64,000 bases of DNA, taken from Ryuthela nishihirai. Its lineage: Eukaryota > Arthropoda > Arachnida > Araneae > Heptathelidae. The position numbers and the translations under genes were made by a program. Location: the NCBI GenBank assembly GCA_038380435.1, contig JAWZYU010000001.1, forward strand, positions 19,200,001 to 19,264,000, given 5' to 3'. Below, in pieces: positions 43,745 through 53,304 of the stretch; the first letter of the stretch is position 1; each line of letters begins with the position of its first letter. The notes beneath the pieces are model-generated. The model was not told the origin of the DNA, searched no databases, and was given only the letters and a program-made list of their open reading frames with translations.

Positions 43745-44690
43745 TCGGTGCCAAATGGGGGAAAATCCTCCCATCCCGGAACCACCAGAACATTACGATG
43801 TGGACTCAGGAGAGGAAGAGGAAGAGAAGGAAGAAACAGGAACATAGGAAAAAGGATCTGTAAATCCCGACTTCACACCCACAACATTGGATTGACCGCA
43901 GAATATCATGCAGAACGAGTTGAATGATCTTGTTAGAGTTCTGGAGTTGTCAAAGAGCATGTCAGAATTCCTCGGATCCAAACTGCAGCAGTGGAATCTC
44001 TTTGAGAGAAATATGCAAGTAAGTGCATATCGTAGCCGCCAAAAAGATCTGATATTGTTCTTTACCATGGTAGGTAACCTGGTTGCTTGCAAAGATGTTG
44101 ACAGTTTATTCACATCCATCCACATGACACATACTCCAGAAGAATGGAGGTTATTTATAAATTTCTCAAAACTAAGTGTGAAAGCCATTCTTCTCCACAA
44201 TGAGAACGTGTTGCCTTCTGTTCCAGCAGACCATGGTATTAATATGAAGGAAACTTATGACAATATTAAACAATTACTTCATTGCATAAATTATGATAAA
44301 TACAAGTGGCATATTTGTGTGGATTTAAGAGTCATTGCTCTTTTGCTTGGATATACAAAGTTCCGTTGCTTCCTTTGTAAATGGAATAGCACAGACAAAG
44401 CATCTTAATACATGAAAAGGATTTGGCCTTCTCGACAATCACTGGAGCGAGGGAAGAAGAATATACAGCATTATTCATTGGTACAATACACAAAGATTTT
44501 GTTGACACCTTTACACATAAAATTGGGCCTAATGAAGAATTTTGTCAAGGCTATGGATCAGATGCAAACTGCCTTTCTGTACCTTCAACAGAAATTTCCA
44601 AGATTTGGTGATGTAAAGATAAAAGAAGGTGTTTTTACCAGTCCAGATATTCGCTCACTGCTACAATTATGAGGTATTTGATCTTATCAT
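43745..44690 (+). pseudogene. relic of a widespread uncharacterised arthropod repeat protein
   Basis: The + strand has an acidic lead-in (EPPEHYDVDSGEEEEEKEE), then from 43908 an ORF with LQQWNLFERNMQVSAYRSRQ, THTPEEWRLFINFSKLSVKA, HNENVLPSVP, MKETYDNIKQLL and LGYTKFRCFLCKWNS. A single TAA at 44406-44408 interrupts. In the same frame MKRIWPSRQSLERG and LTPLHIKLGLMKNFVKAMDQ follow to 44672. From memory, near-identical blocks recur in many arthropod genomes as unnamed proteins; I know no domain or function. The CFLCKW dipole of cysteines may bind zinc. After 44672 the frame shifts and a short duplication of ATGGAGAGCATGG appears. Confidence 0.7.
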
Positions 44691-45559
44691 CACTGGTCAT
44701 GAATGGAGAGCATGGCATGCATGGAGAGCATGGAATATACCAACTTAAAAGAGCAAAGCAAATGAAAAGGAAATGTTTGACTTTGCTAAGGAATACTTGA
44801 ATACTTCAGGAAATTGAATTTGGGTAATATAGTGTTCAAAGTTAAAACATTTTGTCTTAAATTTAAGATGGCTAACGATTGGACTGAGAGAATCTCAGTA
44901 AGCATTCAAGCCTTTGGTTTTGTTGCATCTCTCTTGGATGATTAAGTGACGGGACTAAAGATTCTTGAACAATTACGATCCCTTGGTTTTCAACCAGTTC
45001 AAGCGTCCAAAGATAATGGTGTTTGGCATGTTTTACTTTAAGTTGTGCTTTTTATAGCAAATTTGTTTTGACCTTGTGGTCCCTTTTTGGTTTATATGTT
45101 TTAACTTTGTTATTGCCAATCAGGCACTATTTTAGACTTCGAGGACCCTAGACTTGGAGCTCAAAAAATTAATTCAAGATATCAGGTATCAGTAAAGGTT
45201 GCTGTAGACCGATATGTATTCTTCAGCGAATGTTAAATACAGGTAAATATAAAAATAAATGTTGTAATACAGGTAAGTGACTGTATCTCGAGAACAGTAG
45301 CCAATCAACCACTTTTGTGGTCATTTTCGTGTTCAGCACCTCGATTTACATAAGAAATGGCTGTTTGCACATCTGAAACACACCAAAGGTCAAAATTGTT
45401 GTTCAGTGTAATAAGCATTTTTTCTCGGACGTTTAATAAAATAAGCTTATGTTTTAGATGTTTGTGTCGGTAAATCTTTTCATATTCGTAAATTTTTTAT
45501 GAGTTTCATAGCAGTGCATTACAGATGTTAAATATTCCAGTTCCCATAACTCTTTAAAT

Positions 45560-45726
45560 ACCAGCTGTTACTGCTGATATTAGAGATTTATATAGATTTG
45601 ATTGAGATCTTTAATTTATTTTCAGTCACATTTTACCATAAAAATATTATTTTAAATGTTAAACAATTTAGAAGTTAATTTGCTATTGATTATAAAATGG
45701 GGTTATAACATTTTCACACCAGTGTA
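45560..45726. repeat. right arm of the 18.0-kb foldback MITE family
   Basis: GATTGAGATCTTTAATTTAT and TTTTCAGTCACATTTT resemble the right arm of the element at 18049-18620. The end CACACCAGTGTA resembles its terminus GAAACCAGTGTA. The left arm is not recognisable. Confidence 0.45.
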
Positions 45727-45938
45727 TATTATTTTCCCACATATTGGTTCTCGAAACTCCCACCATTATTTTTGGACACACTGTATATGTGTACATATAT
45801 ACATGGTCAGCGACAATTAAAATGCTCTTTATTCTTTACAAATATATTATGAGTTATAGGTTCTTAAACATCAAACTCATTTGATTTGTATAACCAAAGG
45901 TAAAATATTTTGGAAGTCAGTTTTGGAATTTTTATATC

Positions 45939-46378
45939 ATGGATTCGGATCTATTACCTTCTGAAGTGATGAATTCGGGTCCATTGCCTTCTGAACTCAA
46001 TGATTTGGATCCATTACCTTCTGAAGTGATGAATTCGGGTCCATTGCCTTCTGAACTCAATGATTTGGATCCATTACCTTCTGAAGTGATGAATTCGGGT
46101 CCATTGCCTTCTGAACTCAATGATTTGGATACATTACCTTCTGAAGTGATGAATTCGGGTCCATTGCCTTCTGAACTCAATGATTTGGATCCATTACCTT
46201 CTGAAGTGATGAATTCGGGTCCATTGCCTTCTGAACTCAATGATTTGGATCCATTACCTTCTGAAGTGATGGATTTGAATCGATTGCCTTCTGAAATCAT
46301 GGATTCGGATCCATTGCGTTCTGAAGTCATGGATTCGGATCCATTACTTTCTGAAGTCATAGGTTCGGATCCATAACT
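45939..46378 (+). repeat. 60-bp minisatellite open on both strands
   Basis: Five almost identical 60 bp units (45956-46260) are each built from two related 30 bp halves: GAAGTGATGAATTCGGGTCC and GAACTCAATGATTTGGATCC, each followed by ATTRCCTTCT. Two to three more diverged 30 bp units follow. Only one substitution (ATACATT for ATCCATT near 46130) distinguishes the core units, so the expansion is recent. Both strands are stop-free, giving artificial repeat proteins (PSEVMNSGPLPSELNDLDPL and ISSEGNGPEF-like). Confidence 0.93.
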
Positions 46379-46495
46379 TTAGAAGGCAATTAATTCAAAT
46401 CCATGGTTTCAATAGGTAATGGATCCGAATCCATGGTTTCAATAGGTAATGGATCGGAACCTATAACTTCAGAAGGTAATGGATTCGAATGAATC
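46379..46495 (-). repeat. inverted continuation of the minisatellite
   Basis: Here the same motif runs in the opposite orientation (GGTAATGGATCCGAATCCATG, then CTTCAGAAGGTAATGG). It ends where the LINE fragment starts, and further inverted-orientation units reappear after it at 47602-47780. Confidence 0.75.
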
Positions 46496-47601
46496 AAAAT
46501 ATCTCAAATATACATAAATGATTTGGCTAATATTAATTTTGATAGTAAATTATATATGTATGCTGATGATACAGTGCTAATCAACTTCCACTCTGATTTA
46601 GAATACGCTATTTGCAATCTACAAAGTGATTTCAATAAAGCAGTTAAATGGTTTTCTCTTAACAAACTGAGTGTAAACGAGAAAAAAACTAAATTTATGT
46701 GTATTGGTTCTCAACAACCTACACTTAATAGAAGAATTACTAAGCATCGAATAAGTTGTACTAGGCTGGATGGTTTATCACCTGGTACATGCAATTGTCC
46801 TAAAATAGAAGAAGTAAACGAAATAATTTACCTACGCTTGAAAATTAATTCGAAAATGAAATGGAATAAACATATTGATTGGATGTGTTCAAGACTACGA
46901 TTTGTAGCATTTAAAATTAGGAAACTTAACATGTTTGTTGATACACAGAAAACTATTTTAGTATATAAAGCACTTTTTTGAATCTATAATTAGGTATGGG
47001 ATAACAGTTTATGGGACAGCCTTTAAGACAGAATTAAATAAAATTAAAAGAATTTTGTGTAATACAGAAGTTAAATATTCCCTTACAACGAAAGATGATA
47101 TATTCAGTTTGTTCAAAATTTTACCTATAGAAAGTTTATATGTGTTTGTTTCTATTATCAATAACTTCTTTGATGATACCTATAAGCAAAATATTTGCCA
47201 CAATAAGTTTACTAGAAAAAAGGCTATGGGTTTTTTGAAACAACCAAAATTTTATAATAATTACGGACGAAATTCCAAAGAATATCAAATTCCCCACCTA
47301 TTTAACTTGCTTCCTAGAGAAATAGTTAACTTAAAAAAAATTTGTGAGGTTAAAGAAAAATTATTTCAATGGTTGATGAAAAAGTGATGTTTTTATTTGG
47401 AAACTTTCATCATTTTGTCGGTTTTCTTTCTCATTTATTCCTTTTTTTCTCTCCTTTATTTTTTGTACTACTGAGGCAATCTAGATGATATCTGTAAAAA
47501 CATATATGTACATTCCCGCTGATAAGCTTCGGCTTAGTGGGATTTTTTTTATGTAATATAATTATAAATAATACTTAATGAAAATAAATTTGAATTTGAA
47601 T
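46495..47601 (+). pseudogene. CR1/Jockey-like LINE 3' fragment, truncated inside the RT domain
   Basis: The fragment starts SQIYINDLANINFDSKLYMY, then YADDTVLINFHSDLE with an intact YADD box, LQSDFNKAVKWFSLNKLSVN and KKTKFMCIG, matching the RT palm end and thumb of Jockey/CR1 LINEs. A frameshift or stop at 46979 is followed by a second frame (47055-47387) with the C-terminal domain (FNLLPREIVNLKKI). The non-coding 3' end carries TTGAATTTGAATGG, a short tandem tail. 5' truncation is typical of LINE insertion. It sits inside the minisatellite. Confidence 0.85.
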
Positions 47602-47780
47602 GGTAAAAAAAATCCATGATTTCAGAAAACAATGGATCTAAATCCATGACTTCAGAACGCAATGGATCCGAATCCACGACTTCAAAGTAATGAATACAAA
47701 TTATTCTGATTGAATACAAATCAAAAATGAGAGGAATTCAAAATTAAGATGATGAATACAAATCCATTACTTCAGGGTTG
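47602..47780 (-). repeat. minisatellite remainder, inverted orientation
   Basis: Units such as CTTCAGAACGCAATGGATCC and GAATCCACGACTTC continue the family seen at 45939-46495, beyond the LINE fragment. They are more diverged than the 60 bp core. Confidence 0.75.
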
Positions 47781-47984
47781 GTTTAGTAGGTTGTTTTCGC
47801 TGTAAATGAAACTTTTATCCCTAAATGGGCAAAATGGCCAGTTTGCAATTTCCCCAATAAGAAGGTTTGGGAAAAGAATACATTTGGTAGCTATTGAATT
47901 TTCTGTCAATGCATCCAGTGTGTTTTTAGGTTCACGTGTAACAGCTCGCTTGAATAGAGAGCCAGAGTTCAGTGTTCCAAGCAG

Positions 47985-48780
47985 ATCCCCCCCCCGAGGG
48001 GGACCACCTTGTTGTGGTGGTGGGGGACCTACGGTGCCCCTGATAAGTTGGGTTCGGATCGCTGGCTCTCTGGAGTTCAGATGTCTTGTGGCCCCCTGTG
48101 GAGGGACTGCGGACTGCTACTGGGAGGGGCCAGTCCAGTGGGCTCATTGACTTGTCCCCTGAGAAGCAAGGGGTCGCAGCCCCGGTTGAGGGGCCGTACT
48201 TGGGGGGTACCGCGGACTGAGCTGCATACTCTCTTCGTGCACTCGTCCTGTGGGCTCGTCGATGCGGTCTCAGTGATATCGTGGGTCGGAGTACTGTTTT
48301 CTGGGGGGTTTCGGCCCGCTCACAATGGAGAGGACGAAGTTGGAGGCTCGCGACTGGGGGGACAACCACCCCGGTTGACGGGCTTATCGATTTAAAAGCC
48401 AAACTAAGAGTCCCAAGTAACTCTTTTGGCTGCCAAGATTAGGTTACTTATAAGACATGGTGGAGGATCTGAAGGTGCCTCTGTGAAACTGGGTGCCAGT
48501 TCGTCGGTGTTTCTGGCGTGCCTTGCGGCCTCGATGGAGGGGCTGGCTGGGAGTCCTCCGACTGGGACGAAGTCCCGAGTCGAGTGGACTAATCGGCCGG
48601 CCCCTGTAAAGTCCTAGGTCGTCTTGGTGCCCCGATGGAGAGGCTTTTCTGAGGGCCCACCGACTGGAAGGATCCCCAGTCGAATGGGCCCCTTAATCGC
48701 CCCAGCGAAGTCTGGGGTGTCATGGAGTTGGGATGGAGTGGCCTTGTGGGGGCCTTAGACTTTCATATTCTTTCACTTAC
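47985..48780 (+). other. GC-rich block, possible retrotransposon 5' leader
   Basis: This stretch is strikingly GC-rich against an AT-rich background. It opens with a hairpin CCCCCCCGAGGGGG followed by ACCACCTTGTTGTGGTGGTGG. Short repeated phrases follow (CCGACTGG at about 48559 and 48660; CCCAGTCGAATGGG and CCCGAGTCGAGTGG). ORFs on both strands reach about 156 codons but show no motif. Strong 5' hairpins and GC-rich leaders occur in some arthropod LINEs, but no RT is attached. Host CpG-island-like DNA is the alternative. Confidence 0.35.
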
Positions 48781-48960
48781 ACTTTCATACAGGCGAGCCT
48801 GTTTAAGTGGAAATTCACAGGTAAGAGCCAAAACTGCTGTCCGTAAGAGCCAAAACTGCTGTCCGAATTTATTCTGGTTCCGGTCGTATCTAAGTTGATC
48901 TGGTTAATCACAAACCAGATAAACAGAGTGTCAAGTCTTATCATCTGAGGTTACTGGATT

Positions 48961-49090
48961 TGGGTTGTTTTAGTCTAAAGGAGACATTTTTGGTACGATG
49001 TTGTTTCACAAAGATAGATCTCGACACTGACATATTTCAGTCTCTAATCTGGGAATTGCAAATTACGAGCATGCCCCAGTACTAACTGTG
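48961..49090 (-). mobile_element. SINE1 copy with large internal deletion
   Basis: Minus orientation: GGTTGTTTTAGTCTAAAG (tail side) is joined closely to AAGATAGATCTCGACACTGAC and the head complement, so most of the body is missing. It is diverged. Confidence 0.6.
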
Positions 49091-49237
49091 TCCCACGAGC
49101 TTCAGATTCCAACTACACCACACTCTGTATTCCTCAAATGCACAAGAACTTTTTTGTTGTGAGGTGATTGGATGAGGCACCTCTACGAACTTGTAGATAT
49201 ACAACCCTACCAATTTCCAGTATTGAGAAGAAACATT

Positions 49238-49573
49238 TTGGGCAGGTAACAAGGATCCCGAAGGCTCAGAGACTTTTTGTGGGAGAGGACGCACTGGAAC
49301 AGCTGTTTAGAGACAAATGGTAGCATCCCGTCCAGGTCATCCAGAATTCTTTTACGTGCAAAGGATATGGCTCTCCAGCACACGGGACCACGACTTAACG
49401 ACACATACGACGGACGGCAGCCTTTCCAAGCCCATCGATGTCCGCTATTGGCCGTAGGCAGAGCGGAGAGTATTTCGGGGATAATATCTCAATGTTGGAC
49501 CCAGCTGCGACTCGAACCTGGGAAATGCAGATTACGAGCCTGGCGCGCTACTGACGAAGTCACCCCTGCCCGC
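49238..49573 (-). mobile_element. SINE1 copy, diverged
   Basis: An inverted SINE1 from GGCAGGTAACAAGGATCCCG to the head complement CGAACCTGGGAAATGCAG, then GGCGCGCTACTGACGAAGTC at 49573. The extreme 3' tail is absent. Confidence 0.85.
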
Positions 49574-49574
49574 A

Positions 49575-50160
49575 AAGGCCAAGGGAAGAACTCAGAGTAA
49601 ACTATTGCACAAATCCTCTAAATTCGGTTTTTGACTATTCCTCAGTGACCCTTCCACCCTCGAAAAAAATAAAAGTAAAAATGTGTTTCCTAGAATCATC
49701 ATTGATGAATTAAATTTACTCTTTCTGTTAGTGAGCTGTCTGGGCCCAGTCCTATTCTTTCATCTGTGGCGAATTAATTACAATAGGAATTAACGACGAA
49801 ATATTTATGAAATACTTTGCTCCTATTTGTTCTTTAAGAGGTTAAAATAAATTAATGAAGATTTCGAAAGATTATGTCATTTATAGAGATGAAAATAACT
49901 TAAAGAAAAACAGTCAGTAGCCAATTTGTAAACGTTTTAAAAATGTAAACGTTTCAAAGATGATAGGTTGCATTGTTGCCTTTCTTGCCGCCTTCTTTGC
50001 CGCCCTTTTAATTATGCAAAATTGCCGGATTATTCACTTTTACCGTAACATATGTAATATATGATATCAAAGGATTTTCAATAATCTAAATAATCTTTTA
50101 ATGTCTAAATCAATTAGTGACCCACAGAGAAAAATGTTTCCCTATCTATAGCATAGGATC
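49575..50160. other. AT-rich stretch, no gene seen
   Basis: No gene or repeat is recognised here until a 26 bp motif (TCTCAAACTTTTATGCTTAACG) that occurs three times in tandem at about 50167-50240. Confidence 0.5.
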
Positions 50161-50194
50161 AGTGGTTCTCAAACTTTTATGCTTAACGTAAGTC

Positions 50195-50458
50195 TCAAAC
50201 TTTTATGCTTAACGTAAGTCTCAAACTTTTATGCTTAATGTTAGGAAAGGAGGGGGACCATCTGAAATGTGTGGAGAAGGAGCTATTTGAATCGTCGATA
50301 TTATACCAACTGGTAGGAATGTGAATCTCGGATAGCGCTACCTCCCATTCACCATTCAGCTCGATTGGCTGTGCCAATCTCGTAGTATAATCGCTCTGAA
50401 TGTTAGAAGGGTAAACGTCAATGCTGGCGGAGGAAGGGAGAGTTAAGTAGAAAGCCAT
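50195..50458 (-). CDS. Polinton structural-type protein, N-terminal fragment
   Basis: This 87-codon ORF starts MAFYLTLPSSASIDVYPSNI and continues TTRLAQPIELNGEWEVALSE. It matches, from memory, the N-terminus of a conserved uncharacterised (probably capsid-associated) Polinton protein. The rest of the gene is missing or shifted after about residue 65. The start overlaps the end of the integrase ORF by 16 nt, a virus-like compact arrangement. Confidence 0.6.
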   Translation of the reverse strand: MAFYLTLPSSASIDVYPSNIQSDYTTRLAQPIELNGEWEVALSEIHIPTSWYNIDDSNSSFSTHFRWSPSFPNIKHKSLRLTLSIKV

Positions 50459-51560
50459 TTTTTAGGTATCCAGCTGGGAGTACGATAATCTCTCCACTTC
50501 ACTAAGATGTCTTTTTTGCGGTCCCGGTCCAAGATTTTTTCCACTGCGTAGAGTTCAGGAAGATTTATTTTCTGCAGTTCTCGGCTATAGAAAGTTCCAC
50601 GTATCATGTTACCATCACTATCTACCACTTCGTAAACGAGAGGTGTTCTAGGTACGATTCTTTTCACCCCAAATATCTCTCGAGTCCACTGTTGCGACGC
50701 ACCTTTCTTGAATGGTAGCTTCAAACTGCTGGGTCTCACGCGAGATCTCCCTCTTTAAAACGGACAGGTCTGCCTGCTTTGGCGCTCCGTATAATCTCTC
50801 CCAGACGACACTCTCATTAAAGAGATCCACGTCCTTGGGAGCAAGGTCATGAGCTCGATCTTTGGAAGCATTATAACCCTTCACTATGGAATCCAGAACG
50901 TGTAAGAATCTAAAATTTTTATGTTTAATGAAATAAAACCATAATTTTTCTCTCAGGGTTCGATTAAGTCTTTCTACCAATGCAGCTTTCTTATCACTAT
51001 AAGACACGAAGAAGTGAATGTTTTTTTCTTTTAGGAATTTTTGAAAAACACGGTTTGTGAATTCTGTCCCCTGATCGGTGTTTAGAGTCGTGGTATCATG
51101 ACCCTGTGCTAGAATCTGTTCAAATGCTTCTTTCACAGCAATTCCTGTTTTTCTTTTTCACAGGAACCGCCCACGCATAGCGAGATAAAATATCGATGAC
51201 GACTAATATGTATCCATAACCATCATTAAATCGTGCAATATTTTTCACGAACATTAAATCCGCCTACCATTGTTGATCCAGACCTGTCACGTACGTTTGG
51301 TTCCTTCTGAATTTTCTCGTTGCCGGTCTGTGGAGAGCGTACGTCTCTTGACCTGCTAACCATTCTCTGACTGTCGTTCCTTCGGAATTTGCTCGTTGTC
51401 GGTCTGTGGAGAGTGTACGTCTCTTGACCTGCTAACCATTCTCTGACTGTCTTTGGATCCTGTCCAGTACTCTGGGATAATCGAGTCACCCCTCCATAGC
51501 TGCCAGGGTTCTTGGGATAGTAATAAGGTTTTTCCAATGCGTCGTTCATCGACCAGCAGT
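50443..51560 (-). pseudogene. Polinton retroviral-type integrase with chromodomain, frameshifted
   Basis: The N-terminal part lies at 51549-51380 (LEKPYYYPKNPGSYGGVTRL, then KTVREWLAGQETYTLHRP). The frame is broken at 51300-51455 by an imperfect tandem duplication of about 76 bp. The core (51136-50650) has NTDQGTEFTNRVFQKFL, with a catalytic Asp, and LVERLNRTLREKLWFYF, with the catalytic Glu about 34 residues later. Near 50700 the frame shifts to the C-terminal region (REIFGVKRIVPRTPLVYEVV), ending in a chromodomain-like AVEKILDRDRKKDILVKWRD then SWIPKKW. The family integrates DNA copies of the element; this copy is inactive. Confidence 0.8.
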
Positions 51561-51988
51561 AACTTTCCCTCTTTAATCCAGACCTCGATAGGAAGGGAGT
51601 CAGGTATGTTTATAGATGTACGGTCTGCAGACTCTTCACACAACTCTCTCGATGTGTAAATGAGCAGGTGGTCATAGTACATCGCTTTTGTTCCCACCTC
51701 CACCAGACAGAATCGGTAACTCGGAGCCCACAACATTTTTCTCGACCCACTCGTCCAGAGTGACGAGTTTCTTCCACTGAGAAAAAGATAAGTTATTCCT
51801 TTCACCGTCGGTTGTTTACGTAAAAATATTCTGATAACCACTGTTTCATTACACACGCTCAACCAAACGTTTTTTCCCAAATGCCTAGAATCTCCGCAAC
51901 GTGTGGCTAAATAATCTGGAGATAACGTGACCCCACAAATGACGGCTGTTGTTTCACACGATTCATAACGTAAATGAGTACACAACAC
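51540..51988 (-). CDS. Polinton-associated ORF, unrecognised
   Basis: The minus-strand ORF from 51988 (MLCTHLRYESCETTAVICGV) reads coding-like to about 51545 (KEGKLLLVDERR), where the same frame runs over the integrase start and becomes a shadow. Contains several Cys residues. I recognise no domain. It sits between the integrase and the acidic ORF upstream. Confidence 0.45.
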
Positions 51989-52014
51989 AGTAATTGTTAG
52001 GTAATATCGGACTT

Positions 52015-52676
52015 TTATTTACAAAACCAATTGTCGTTAGTATACAGGTTGTCTTTCGCTCTCTTTAACACGCCACCAAAGGACAGAGAGTAAAGAGAAA
52101 CGTCATCTACATCACAGAGGAGGCCTCGAGACCACGCCGTGTCAACACATGCATTATCAATACTGTCAATGTCCAATGAGCGCACTGCATCGTTCAAATA
52201 AGTATTCAAACAATGTTCTTTATCCTCGGTCTCTATAAGCCTAGTCCCGGGTAGCAAGGTTTGAATTAGATCGTGCACTACAATGTCCGTCAATAGCTGC
52301 ATCAATTTCCGTCTAGGATTCGGCTTAAGGGGTGGGGGTGCATTGGAACCGGGGACGGTGGCGGAGTCACGGTTGAGACGGATGGTTCCCTCCGACATTT
52401 AACACATGGAGGTTTTTTCTGATCACTAGTAGGAGGGTTGCCTTCATTCACAGTTGGGGTGTCGTCTTCATTCACAGGAAGGCTACCTTCTTCATTCACA
52501 GAAGGGTTGTCTTCAACAGGACTCGGATTTTCAATCATAGGTGGAGCGTTCTCGCCAAAATAGTCAGGTTCGTCGAACAAGTCCCACAAAGGAAAAGCCT
52601 CTAATTGTTCGTGCGGTTGACCAATTAACGACCGGTCCATTGCGTAGAGTGCTTCTCGATATACTCGTTCATCCAT
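52015..52676 (-). pseudogene. Polinton-associated acidic/proline-rich protein, probably one frameshifted gene
   Basis: From 52676 the first frame (MDERVYREALYAMDRSLIGQ) leads to an acidic repeat-like stretch (PSVNEEGSLPVNEDDTPTVN) and a Pro-rich linker (VTPPPSPVPMHPHP). A shift near 52330 continues with a helical domain (RRKLMQLLTDIVVHDLIQTL, then NTYLNDAVRSLDIDSIDNAC) to 52015. Two overlapping genes are the alternative. Function unknown. Confidence 0.45.
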
Positions 52677-52932
52677 GTGCTAAATGCTGCTGTCTCGGCT
52701 TGTGAACAATGCACTCCACAACCTTCGTGATAACCGCACTCAGTTCCAGGTATTTTAGGAAGGTCTTTGAAACGTGGAAAACCAATTTTTCCAGCAAGGT
52801 TATACCAAGTCTGGTCAATAGTCGCTTCTCGTAGAATCCTCCCTTGTAAGCGATGACAGAAGCAAAAAGCTTGCGACACTTTTCGTGGATGTGACGTACA
52901 ACATCGTCCAGGCACCCGTATTCCCACACCAC
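52625..52932 (-). pseudogene. Polinton-associated Cys/His-containing ORF, frameshifted
   Basis: The start MVWEYGCLDDVVRHIHEKCR (frame from 52932) appears to continue, after a shift near 52830, in the frame reading ATIDQTWYNLAGKIGFPRFK, then CGYHEGCGVHCSQAETAAFS and TWMNEYIEKH to 52625. The CGYHEGCGVHC cluster could bind zinc. It overlaps the next ORF start (52676) by about 50 nt. Family not recognised. Confidence 0.45.
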
Positions 52933-52960
52933 TTCACCGAAACGTGGTTTTTTTGAAAGG

Positions 52961-53177
52961 TACAGTCGCCAAAAAAGTATCCGAACGCTACGGTTGATTG
53001 CAGAATTCAGAAAAAATATATGGCAAGGAATTTTTTAGAAATTAGTGACTGGCAACCTTCGTGTCACGTGACAAGAAGGTTTCCAGTCACTAATTTCTAA
53101 ATAATTCCTTGCCATATATTTTTTCTGAATTCTGCAATCAACCGTAGCGTTCGGATACTTTTTTGAGCGACTGTACT
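52961..53177. mobile_element. palindromic Tc1-type MITE, 217 bp, complete
   Basis: Starts TACAGTCGCCAAAAAAGTAT and ends ATACTTTTTTGAGCGACTGTA. The two arms (about 105 bp) are almost perfect inverted copies meeting at GTCACGTGACAAGAAGG. TA lies at both ends. The same flanking sequence without it occurs at 42249-42399, showing a single TA at the target. Other copies or pieces lie at 8050, 12924 and 55125. Confidence 0.92.
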
Positions 53178-53304
53178 AAGGGACTGCACCACGAGAAGGC
53201 GGGATCGGACATTAGGTGCTAGGTCTGGCCGGTTCTATGCGTTATCACAGGGGATTGCTGCATAAGCTCTCCTTCCAGTGACTACCTAGATACTGTTTAC
53301 AGGC
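53178..53304 (+). repeat. dispersed repeat interrupted by the MITE
   Basis: CTAAGGGACTGCACCACGAG through CCAGTGACTACCTAGATACT matches 42272-42399 at about 90% by eye. Its short left part lies on the other side of the MITE (about 52944-52960, TTTTTTTGAAAGG). Confidence 0.8.

Larger units (their letters stand above)
50190..52935 (-). mobile_element. Maverick/Polinton fragment
   Basis: Five or more compact, partly overlapping minus-strand ORFs occupy this block, a gene density unlike the rest of the window. They include a retroviral-type integrase with chromodomain and a short structural-type protein start, both usual in Polintons. Full Polintons are 15-20 kb; only about 2.7 kb remains, without polymerase or protease. 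Frameshifts show it is inactive. The block ends at 52935, where a dispersed repeat with a MITE begins. Confidence 0.75.

Noticed and set aside
43793..44200. 135-codon minus-strand ORF
   Set aside because: Antisense shadow of the 43.7-44.7 kb relic, whose + strand frame has family-like motifs.
45932..46376. Long ORFs on both strands encoding Ser/Glu/Pro repeat proteins
   Set aside because: They arise from a minisatellite whose 60 bp unit is a multiple of three and stop-free; no start context, promoter or splice evidence supports translation.
47932..48402. 156- and 128-codon ORFs in the GC-rich block
   Set aside because: They overlap on both strands, show no motif, and are expected in GC-rich sequence where stops are rare.
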